Assembly: GCA_012845835.1 (NCBI GenBank)
Contig: JABAKD010000015.1
Span: 3,148,609-3,212,608, forward strand
Length of the DNA: 64,000 nt
Origin: Undaria pinnatifida
Taxonomy: Eukaryota > Sar > Phaeophyceae > Laminariales > Alariaceae
Reading direction: 5' to 3'
The notes under the pieces are model-generated. The model worked only from the letters and a program-made list of their open reading frames with translations, was not told where the DNA came from and did not search any database. This document shows positions 39,001 through 51,000 of this stretch, piece by piece. Position 1 is the first letter of the stretch; each line of letters starts with the position of its first letter. The position numbers were made by a program, and so were the translations under genes.

Positions 39001-42000
39001 AGATAGGCTTGAATAGGCCGGAACAAGCATCTTTGTTGCAAATCTCGGATCCATTTGAAGACATCCCTGGTTGCTTCCGCACGGGGCTGACTGTGGCAAG
39101 GCCCCTCGCAGACTTCTGCGGTGCGCAAAGGTCGTAAAACAAGAAACTACTGCATGCATAAGCTGGGTGGGTGGGATGGTCAGTATTTCTCCTTGAACGT
39201 ATCTTCTCTGGCTTTGGGTTCGTGGGAAACGGGCACAATGGTCGATGTGGCCTCGAGATTCTCCAAGTAATTCACCGGTTCCAAATCATGGAGCCCCCTC
39301 CGTACCATCGATGCTTCATTTTCTGGAAACCCGATTTTACTGTAGTATTTTTCTGCGGCTTCACCGATCATTTAAAGCAGGTATTGGGCCAGATAAGGCC
39401 TCCTCCCCCAGCTGGTGGGCCTACCCATACCTCCATTGCTTCTTATACTCTACATCGGCTACCGGACTGGGGTCGTCATCTCACCCGAACTTCGTATAAA
39501 TGGTGTCCATACAGTGGCGTGCACGAGGTGAAGGACCGGCGGGTGTGGTAAATCAATTAGGATTGGCCTACTTTTGCCTTCGCTTAGAAGCACCGTCACT
39601 GGTTTGATAAGTGCTCTCCGCAAGAGCAGCAGCGGCCACCGTAAAATATACCTGGTACCTCGGTACTGCTTGTTTCATGTTTCAGACACCAGCATGATGT
39701 AAGCTCGTCACGGAGTGAGTGTTCCTGCAGGACGAGTTCGTCCCAAACCGCTCCGTGTTTGCGCACGAAACCCGGCACAAACGCGCCCCCCCCCGCGCCG
39801 GCGTCCCACGCCGAGGCATGCCACGGCCACCGTCGGAGCGGCCATTGCATCGGGTCCCTAAATACGTCTGCCCAAACAGGCAATGTGGACGAGGGGTTGA
39901 GAATCGCCCATGTGTCCACCCACCGATGTTCGTAGGCGGAAAGCTGTGGAATTGAGAGTAAAACAGGCCTCACGCCAGTCTGGCGATGGTTTAGGTGCCG
40001 GAGCCATTCATCCGCGCCCACCTACCGCGAATGCCAATACAAGACTATCTGAAAGTCAATACACAGCATCGTGCGTTAGAAACGGGGGGCAATAATTTCA
40101 CGCCCCTTGTTCTGCTAAACAACTAAGCGAAGGGGGCGCACAGGACGGGTGCGGCATAATCCTACTCGCGTATTGCCGCGCGCTCACGCTACTCGTGGAC
40201 GCTTGGAAATGTCGCAGTCACCGTGTTTTTGGCCGAAAGCTGTACATTTGGCCTCGAAAGGGGTTATAACGCCCTTGCAACTGGAAAGCCGTTTTTGGGG
40301 ACAGATTTACTTGAAGTTAGTATAGGGAGGGGTTTGGGGGCTCCACATTTCCTTGTACGAAGAGCTCTATACACCCCAAAGTGGATTTTAAGAACGTTAT
40401 GAAGGTGCAGCCGGATGAGCAATCCGATCTGGTCATCGAAAGCAATTGATTGTAAAGCACAAAATGGAGTCAAAAACGAAAAATGGGTACAGTATTTCCT
40501 CCCAGTTGACAAACCCCGAAGTAGCACGTGGCCAGAAACGATGTGCCCCCAAAAATGCCAGGTGCTTATGTACCGTACGTAGCACACACACGTCGGTAGC
40601 GATACATAACTTGCTGAGACTATTCACTTTCTCAACGGCTTTATATCCTGCTCAAATAGTTCACCTTGCACAGGTCAAAGTGCAACCCGGCAACCAACCC
40701 CACGACCTCGGGGCCTAAGGAGGACGCGTGCCACGATAGAGGTACGGCATACCATTTTTTGGCCAAAAACATTCTGGGTGACGGGGGCTCCTTATCCTTA
40801 CCCATAACCTTGACCTTAACCTTAACCGAAAATCGTTAAAATGTCAGTCCTGTTTTGTAATAATATGAACAATTTTTATACCTTAAGCCATGGGTTTTGG
40901 CCATCTCGTTGCACTTTCAGTTTAGTCTAAACGATTAAGTTTTGCCTCGGAAGGCATGTAGAACTCCCCAAGGAAGGAAAGAGCCCCAGAAAAAATACGG
41001 GACACCTCTGAGCCTCAAAAGGGGCACCGCGAGAGAGAGGCACGGACATCACAATCTCGCTGCAAGGTTATAATACGACCGTAACACCACAAAGCCCCGT
41101 TACACTCAAACCCTATATCACGACGCCGTCACGAGTGCTGTCGCGAAGTGACGTGCGCGACTATGTTCCCTGGAGAGTGTTGCGCACCACATCTTTCTCA
41201 GGCTATACCGAAGTTGGACGAATGCTACGATATAGAGGTATTATAGCACTTTTCGTCTGAAATGCTTTCTGAATGACGGGGCTCCTTAACCCCAAATCGT
41301 CGAAAATTGGCAAAACTTGTTTTACATGGTTCTCGTTGTATACCCAGGCCATGGGATTTTTGTTCCAGTAGCAGCAGTTTTATTTTGCACCAAATCATTT
41401 TATTGGGAGAGGTCTTGAGCTCTCCCAAGGAGGAACCTCGGGGAAAAAGTGGTGCACCTCTTTCGTAGCACGCATCAGCAAGTTGTCCAAACATGGATTT
41501 CACAACATTTCATTGACGCAGTTTAACGAAAAATTCACGAGACAATGCGCAGTATCGAGAAAATAAGGGTAGGCAGCCATTCGTGCGAGTGGCCCTGCGC
41601 CGCGAAAATCAGGGTTTTAAGAGTGCCCCCCGTACCGCAGCCTTGAAGTTCGACACGAGGAAACCCGGTTACGAGATAAACCCTACCGCAACAACACCGT
41701 CGAGAGTGCTCTCGAAGTCTCGTATGCGACTGAGATTCGCTAGCGCGTTGCGCACCACGCCTTCAGCCTGCCTACTGCAAATACTTTGATTCTTGTTCCC
41801 GTTCATTCTTCGGTGCCAGTTAAAATGCACGACAGCGATGTCGTGCCTGGCGTTTGCAGCGTCGTGCATTCAGCGCCACGAGGGACACAGAGAGAGAGAT
41901 GGATGCCACAGCTTGCGGGTTCCAAGATATCACTAACGTGGCGATTGAAACCCCGTGAGTGATAAGAGTGTCGTGCTTACCACCTTCATCACACACAACG

Positions 42001-45000
42001 TGCGGCAGCAAGAAGATAGGGAGATTGCCGACGTTGGTCTCGTCATATGGCGTTTGAACGTGGAACCACAACTTCGTTACAAATTGACTCGAAACGTGAA
42101 GCGCCATACATCGTTGGAGGTGATCTCGAACGTGACCGCACACACTTTCGTTGCAAGCTAAAGCTCCGTCACAACACCGTCGTGAGCGCGTACATTCAGC
42201 CTATCGAGATCGGACTAATCGTATGGTGGCTCGGCCGTGGCGCCACAAACCCGTCGCAAGTGAACTTGAACGTGGCGACACAAACCTTCGTTACTTGCTA
42301 AGACCTGGCCACAACGCCGTCGTGACTGCTGCTATAGTGTCGTCAGACTAGCGCCGAAGAGAGCGGCATGAGAGAAATATGGACACCACTACTTCGCTTC
42401 AAGTTCAACCATATCACAACGGCGGCGGGAGTGCTGTCATAGTGTCGTGTGCGACTATATATCAAGCATGTTGTGCGACATACCTTCAGCCTGCCAACCG
42501 AGGTTGGTACCGTCATATGACGACACGGTGGCGTCAAACCCGAGTTCCATGGGTATGTAGTCTACCACAAAAACGCCATCGCGAGCGCTAGCGTGTTGCG
42601 CACCTCCTGTCTGCCAAGATTGGCCACGCCGTATGGCAATTTGAAAGTGGCGCTACAACTTCGTCACAAGCTAACTCCAACGTGGTGCCACAACTTCGTT
42701 AAAAACCAACTCGAACGTGGCGGCACAGCATTTTATATTATTACAAGCTAAAACCTTGTAACACTGCCATTGCGAGCGCTCGAGTGTTGCCCACAGTACC
42801 TCCAGCCTGCCGAGGTTGTTCTCGTCGTTGGCGAGTCTGTGGCGTCAAAATCAAGTATGGACCTGGACGTTTTCGAGGTGCCGAATCGAATCGCAACGCC
42901 GCCGTGACTGCTGCCGTACCCTATTGTGCGGCTAAGGTGTTACGCACCGTCAGCCTGCCTAGATTGGCCTCATCGCATTGCGACTCGATGGCGACAAATG
43001 CGAGTCCCGCGGCCACGTCCTCGACCAAGGGCTTCAACCCATGCCGGACGAACGCGGCCACAAGCGTCAATAGGAGCATGTCGCCATCACTCCCCATTAC
43101 AAGCTATCCCACACCATAACGCCTCCATGAACGACTTCTGCCGTATCGTTGTGTGACTAGTATATCACGCACCTTCAGCCTACCGAGGTTGGTCTCGTCG
43201 TATGGTGATTCGGTGGCGTCAAATCCGAGTTCCACAGCTAAGTCTTCGACACGGATCTCGTCGGTGTAGTAGTTCGAGGCGTCCTCATCGCCGTACTCGC
43301 GCCCGTCGCCCTCATTGGCCGTAACAAAGTCTTTGGCGGTTTACGTAGACATAGGAGGGAAAGGGCGGGAGGGGGTGGCGGGGGCATTTAGTTGGCGCGT
43401 AGTGAGGCTTGATAAGCATGCGGTCGGTAGCTTCAGCGCATGCTCGAACGGCGTTCCTTGTTTTTTCGGCAAGCAAGTTAGAATTGACGCAGCTTGGGCA
43501 CATATATACGCTTGCGTGTGCTGATATTAACCCTCGAAGAAAAGCAAGATGCACTTGACGCGTGCTACTACACAGCAGTAACATTTTTGGCTATTAATAG
43601 CAAGACTTTTCTGTACTACGCGGGGCTCCTTAAGGCCCGATATATTTGGAATATCATCCGTGCTTTTTATCGCAGCTGTTCTTTGTGTATACCTAGGCCG
43701 TGGGATTATTCGCCCTGTTGCACTCTCACCGTTTTCTTGAATGTGTTGCTTGGGTGAGGTGCAAAGCTCTTCAGGACAAAACACACCCTAAAAAAATACA
43801 CGCAACCTCTACCGTAGCATGCGTCTGGAAATTCCACACTAATTCTAAGTACGCGTCAATTCCACACTCATTTTAAGTATGCGTCAACTCCACACTAACT
43901 CTGCGTATGCGTCGATTCCACATTATTAATTGAACGCAGTTTGCGGGCGCCGTTCTACATCGATCGGCTGATCTTCAGTTTTAACCTTCCTCCAGAGGAA
44001 AAAAAACAAGCAAAGCCTTGTGCTCTGATTCTAGTGAATGACAGAGAGCAACGCGGTGTGTGAGTGAGAGAAGAAACCGACAAATAAGCGGTATACGTAC
44101 TCTCTCGCTCAAGCTACAAACCTGTTTGGTTGAAAGAGCGGCGGAAGAAACAAGCGGCGCAGCAGATTGTTTCACCAAAACAACTAACTACCCCCCGGGA
44201 TGTTCGTTGCCAAAAGTATTTGTTGGTGACGCATCGTGCTACGATAGCGAGGGCATTTTCTCGCCCAAACGTTTGTTACCGAAGGGATTCTTTAATGGCA
44301 TGGCATCGTTGGAATCGTCCCTCGCCAGGGATACAGCAGAAGAAGAAGCTTCCAGAACGAGTTTCTGAGGCCCTAATATTACAGCAGAACTTTCTGTGCT
44401 CCCAACATTGAGGACCTCAATATCTCCGCCCGAAGCATGACCCCGAAGATGTTTGAGCCATCCCGCGGTAGGCTTGTATCAGTCCCTGAGCTCCTCGCAT
44501 GAGGAACTCAATATCTCACCCGAAAAATGACTTCGAAGGCATTCGTTCGCGCAACCTAACCAAGCTTCTACGCCTTAGTGCTAAAGAACAATGTAATCGT
44601 GAAAATACTTCATTGACCGGCAGTTCCCCACATAAGGAACTCAATCGCCCAGGGACTTTTTGGCGCAATCATACAACTGCAACCCCTACCGTGGGATGAC
44701 TCGTTTCGCGCAACCCGATATGCGTTACCCCTAAAACATTACAGTAGTAAAATCATCATACTACAGTAGTAAAATCATCATACTGACTGATCCTTCGAGG
44801 TGCGGCGGTTCGACACGACGCACACTAACGCTTTTTTTTGTCTGAAAAAAATGGTTTCTGAATGACGGGGCTCCTTAACCCAAAATCGTCCGAAACAGGC
44901 TATTTTTTCCCGTGATTCCCGTTGTTGTGTACCTAGGCCATGGGACTTTTCATCCGGTACGTAGCAATTTTATTCTTTTCCAAATCGGCTTTTTGGGAGA

Positions 45001-48000
45001 GGTCTTAAGCTCCCAAAATTGAGGAGCCTCAGAAAAAATGTGGCACACCTTTATCGCAGCACGCGTCTGATATGTTTTGGGTCCTAAACTGCAACCCATG
45101 CCGTGGGAGGATTCTCTTTCAACGCGTACTATCACCATCCGTCGTATACCTAAAACTTGGGATGGTTCATCGGCTTGCACTTTTGTATTCCGAAAAATAA
45201 TCGTCTAAACACGTCAGCTGTAAGTTCGATAAATTAGGGTCGATACTCATCTTTGCAAGCTGCGTGATACACCTAATATTGCGAATCCAATATATCACCA
45301 TCAGGGTTTGGCTTCCGCACCAATGTCCTCAGGACGCCTATCACGATAGAGGGGCATCCCCTTTGGGCCAAAACATTTTCTGAATTCCCAGAGAAGTCCT
45401 CCTTAACCCATTATCGCTCGCAGTTTTTTTTTTTTTTTTTTTTGCAGTATTCTTCGTCTTGAAACCTACGCCAGATGGGATTTTTCGTTGGGTTTTTTCT
45501 TAATTTCATTTTTTTTCCCCTCTTTTTTGTTTTTGTTTTGAGTGTGAGGTTAGTGGCGTCCCTTAAGAACGAGGAAACCCGACCACAAAACTAGGTGCAC
45601 CCTTACTGGACTATCAGTACTGTTTTGTAGCACGTCTCAAGTAAGTAAAACCTCCGAAGAAAAATGGGGTACACTTCCTCTCCTGTTGTAGAACGCCTCA
45701 CCTCAGCGTTGTACGATAGAGGAGGCACGTTTTGCTGAAATATTGCTTGAACGATATAATAGCGTTCCTTAACGCCCTCACCCCTGGAAACCCTTTTTAC
45801 AGTTCTACTTGAGGCTAGTATAGGGAGTTATTTTTTTTCGGGGCTTTAAAGGGGTTAACCCGCTTTCGTCGGATTTTCCCAACACGAGGAGCTCAACATC
45901 TCAATCAACCAAAAAAAGATGACGCCCCGAAGGCATTCCGTTTGTGACCACCCGGCCAATCGTCGATGACCTTGTCTCGAAAAACACTTCTTACCCGTAC
46001 AATTATTAGACTAACCGTTAGCTCCTCACGCTTGGGGAGCTAAACCGGACAGGTACATTATTAGTTAAACCAACAACTGCCACCTCTACGTTGGGGTTGA
46101 GGTCCCCAAGACTTAAGTGTGTGTCACTATCGAGTATGTTTGTTGAAGGAGATGCGTGCTACGACAGAGGTGCAGCACTTTTTTTTTCTGAGGCGTCCTC
46201 AACTTTGCGAGTTTAAATACCTACTTCGAAGTATCCCAAAAACCGATTTAAAATTTGGAGAAACATAAAAACTGCTACCAACCGGATGAAAAAATCCCCT
46301 GGCCTAGGTACACAGCAAGGATCAGGCAAAAAAATATAAACGGCGTACGTACGAATTCCCGACGATTTTGGGTTATGGAGCCCCGTCATTCATGAAAAAA
46401 AATTAGCCAAAAAACGGTACACCTCTATCGTAGCATTCGTTATTAGTACCGTACGAGTACCGCACACAAGCGTTGGTCGGGATACGCGAACCAGATGGAT
46501 GTCTTCGAAGTCGTGCTTCGGGTGAAATTTTGATCCAATTTGTCACGTTAGGATGTCAGAAATTTCTCATTTTTTTGCTGCACTCCGATCGTGGGATTCT
46601 GACTCTCCACCCTACCTAGCTTGCAGCTTGTACCTTGTGTCGGCCGTCTGGTCATACCCCGATCGGCGCGTGCAGGGACATGGGTGTGGCGCTACTCGGC
46701 CGAATGCTCTGACGGAAGAGGCTCCATACGAAGAAAGAGAGTCAGTGGTCCCTCTAAATAGTCCCGGCTGAGCTGAGCAGTGCCGGTTGCCCGCTATAGC
46801 AATATTGGTCCCTATGTAGTGCCTGTGGAGCAGTGCCAGTTGTCCGCTAAAGGTGCCGGTGTAATGGCTCGGCATAGACGGGAACAATCAGCGGGGCCTG
46901 TACCAGCACTATTCTGAGTACTGCTGCCGGTCTGCCGTTATGGTGCTGTGTTAAGGAACTAGCGGGTATTAGTCCGTTTGACCACTTACTTGCAAAAGGT
47001 TAACCCCCCCGCCTGAAACGGCGGGATGGCAGGTCGGCAGGATATTATGCGGGTGAACCTGTCAGTATCCAATCGGTTTCATTTCCTGGGGATACCGGGG
47101 AGAAAAAGTTTATTATGGTGAATGGTGAGATTCGAACCCACCACCCAAAAAACCCATGGTCTATCGACGACGCCATTTGTTAAGGTGAGCCATCCCACGG
47201 TAGGGTATGAGTGTAGCATCAGTCCCTGAGGTTCTGACATGAGGAACTCAATATCTCACCCGAAAAATGACTTCGAAGGCATTCGGTCGCACAACCCGAC
47301 CAAGCTTCTATGACTTAGTCCAAAAAATAACTGTACTTGTGAAATTACTTCATTGACCGGCAGTTCCTCACATACATGAGGAACTCAATCACCCAGGGAC
47401 TTTTTGGCGCAATCATACAACTGCAACTGCAACCCCTACCGTGGGATGACTCAGGTATTAGTGGGGCAGTAGTCCGTTTGACCAGTTGCAAAAGGTCGAC
47501 CAATAGCTTACCCAAACTAAGCCTTACAACAGCTGGTATTTCCGGGTGACAAACACAGGCACTATAGAGGGACCAATACTACAACCCCCCCTTTTTTTTT
47601 ACGTTTACACTACTCCAGCACTCGTTATGTGCCTGAAAGCGATGGAATCACTCATCGGTGTAAGATTACAGCTTACCTCAGCGCAAAAGTCAGGCGTTGG
47701 GTGAGGCATCCCAGAAAAAATCAGGTTTCCCCATGACTACCGCAGCACGCCTCCTTGTGTGTTTGGGGGTTGGTACTCACAACGCGCCCCGCCGGCCTTG
47801 AAGGTCGTGATGGCGTCGGGCATGTACATCCCCTTCACCGTCGGCCAGTCCTGCAGGTTGATCTTGCCGTCCTTGTCTGATGCGTCGAACAGCACACCAT
47901 TACCCCACTCCTGCGGCGGAGAGAGACGAAAACATGTTACCAGCAACCGAGTTTTCGACGAAAAAAACAGCAAGCTACGAGTGGTTCCACGGTAAGCCCC

Positions 48001-51000
48001 CCCAACCATTCTTTAACGAAATCGCCGGTTATAAAACCAGCTCCAGGCCGTACCTCCTGAAATACGGTGCGCTCCTCGCCACCCCGACGTCATCGTTCGA
48101 TGGCCCTTTGCAAACAAGAAAATACATGGAGACAATTTTTTTAACAGAACCCCTCCTCGTGTCAATCAGCCATGATTCAATGAAACGTTCGTTAAAGAAA
48201 ACCGCTGGTTTCGGGGGGGGCTATCGTAGAATCAGTCAGTGGCTGGGAGGCACTCGCGCGAGTGACCCCCCCGTTCCTCTGCATTCGTGCGGTCATGATT
48301 TTGCGAGATGATGTTGAATCTGCAGTGGAGCGGTGAGCTATATGCTGCGCTAAAAAACCGCCCACCAATAGTACATTTTTCCGTGTTAAGGGACTTGAGG
48401 TCCCTTGTTGAGCGTCGTATCGACTGGTCCCGTAACACCGTTACAGCTCGAAACCCGTTTTGGGGGAGATATGGGGGACGTAGGACTTGAAGGGAGTATA
48501 GGGATGGGATTTTCGGCCTCTCCAGGGGTTAAAGCGGAAACAATAAACAAAACCAGTGGGCAGGAATTTTGAGGTCAATTTTTATACCTGTATTCCTTGT
48601 CGCGGGGTTCCTTAAAAGGGATCTACTTGTGCCGCCATTTTGTTGACCAGGGCGGTTACACTACTAACTTTGCTTTGGACGGGCCCCAACACCTACTACC
48701 GCACCGTATACACACAGCTGCTGTACCTTGTAGCCGAGCGGGAAAATGCGGTCGATTTCGCATTTGTTGATGTTGATCTTCGCGACGGCGTTGTTTTCCT
48801 GTGGCGGAAGGCGTGGGGGTGCCGTGTTGGGGTGGGCATTTGTTAGAAGAAGCGTTGACGAGATAAGCAATCGGGCCCGAGTGGGGATCGATCACCAACA
48901 CGTGCAGGGGACGTGATTTGCTTTGCGGCGGGGAGGAGGGGGGGGGGGTGTCATCATCGTATCAGGCATAGTCGTAGTCCGTTGGTGGACCATAGACCGT
49001 CGTATTCCTACAATGCCGGCACATAGCACATCGAGTTTCACCGACTAAGTCGACATTGCGTGCTGACAGGGGGGCGACGTGGCTTACAGCAGTTTCTTTT
49101 CTGCTTCACTGGTGCATGCTGGTGCGCCGGCGCAGCATGCCGGCACTGCTCAAATACGTAGCGACGTATTCAGGGGGCGTGTTGAGTACGCCAGCAGATG
49201 GACTTTTGCGATCTTTACAATCTCGGCCAACGAGGTGCTTACCGCGGTATTCAAGCGCGCGTGGAACCAGCTCGTGCAATTACCAAGCCCAAAGGTAGCC
49301 GACCCTACGCACTAAACAGCAGCATAGATGGTTTGAACGAAGTTAGTGAAGGACGTGTGCTGCGATGGAGGAAGCACGTTTTCCCGGCTAACACATCTTT
49401 TTGAATGACGCTCCGCTTCTCAAGTCAAAATGGTCGAAAACAAATCCTTATTTTGTTTGCGAAATTGTCTTGTTGTACATATATGCACCCACGAGTAGGA
49501 ATGAAATGATTATTCTTCGGGTAGCACTTTGTTTTTTTTCCCTCCAATATTAGACTAAAAGTTGTCGGCTAGGGCATGGAGCTTTGATCATCCCTCTATA
49601 GTGTGGCAGGTGTTGCCCGTTTTGGGCCAAGCTTGTTTTTCCTGACCTCTACAGTGCGGTTGAGATCCTCAGGCGCGGAACTATCGGTTTAGCATGATAA
49701 TCTCACGGATTCATGTATTTATATGTGGTCTAGTAGTATCCCCCTGTTGTGTAGGAGGTGTCGTCCTTTTTGGGCCAAGCGTGTTTTTTCTGACCTCTAT
49801 TGTGCGGTTGAGCGCCTCAGGCGCGGAACTATCGGTTTAGCAAGATAATCTCACGGATTAATGTATTTATTTGTGGTCTAGTAGTAGTAGTAAAAACCTC
49901 ACGGATTCGTGTATTTATTTTTTTATTATTTGTGGCCTAGCAGTAGTATAATGGTACTACTACTACTTAAAGGTAGCTGTTATCGTGTGAATAAAATGTT
50001 TTGTGAACGACTTAAGACACTCCTTGACCCAAAATCGTCGGAAATACGCCCCCCTTATTTTAAAAATGATTCTCGTTGTGTACTTTTAAAGACCATGTGT
50101 GGTATTTTTCATCGAATAGATAGTGGGTTTCTCATCGTTCAATAGTGGTGACATCGCATGCCCACATCACCTCGCTTGGTGTATTTGTAAGATGTAGCTC
50201 TGTCTTAGAGTTGGCGACCTCAGAGCCCCACATCGGCACGGTGAAAATCATAGGCGTAAAATCGTATATGTCAGACAATAATATGTGAAAAGGAGGTACA
50301 TAAGTTGGTCTTTAAAAACCGAGCCTTTTCAGCCATCATAAACTGCTCCGCGCAAGAATATGAGACGTCGTCGACGCCACATGTTAAATTAAAGGTGGGG
50401 ACACAGAGTGCCCCCTGCAGGTCTGCCAATTGAGCAGGTCCTCGGAGAGTACTCACTTTCGTTTCCTTCGTAGAGATGTAGCTTTATTCGTCAGAGACCG
50501 GGATAGCTTCTGAGATCGGAGGCACGTGCCTCCGATCTACTTCCTAACTTTCCCGAATATAAAACACCAACCTTATCATACAAAACCCGTCCAAATGATC
50601 TCAAATTCGGATACTTACAGGCCTTTCGAGGCCGTATCTTAACATATGTTAAAATTGCGGTAAACCACACTACCAACTTATTACGTAGGGTATTCCGTAC
50701 ATACCGCCTGCATGATCACCTCCCAACCTATGCCAAGCGAAGTATGACTAACGAAGTAACGTAATTGAGCGGGTGTACACTAAGCGTGCCTTTCAAAACA
50801 ATAACGATTCGCATCTCTCCCTGTCGTTCTCAATGGCGGTGACATTGCATGACCATCACCTCGCCTGTTGTATTTGGCAATATGCATCTCCTTATAATTA
50901 GCGATGTCAGAAAATAATGGTATCTACATGATTGTACCTATCGATTGAAATATTCTATCTTTCGATCCATGTACAATAACAAATTATGAAGCTTTTAACA

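Noticed and set aside
42926-43156. Plus-strand ORF and minus-strand [15 protein letters not shown] as an extra alternative exon
   Set aside because: It is one of the decayed copies in the exon-edge array; the copy does not keep a frame through to usable splice sites on both sides.
47085-47188. Possible tRNA gene on the minus strand
   Set aside because: Only the T-arm and a CCATTCACCA-like end are visible; no 5' acceptor partner or anticodon arm, so not called as a tRNA.
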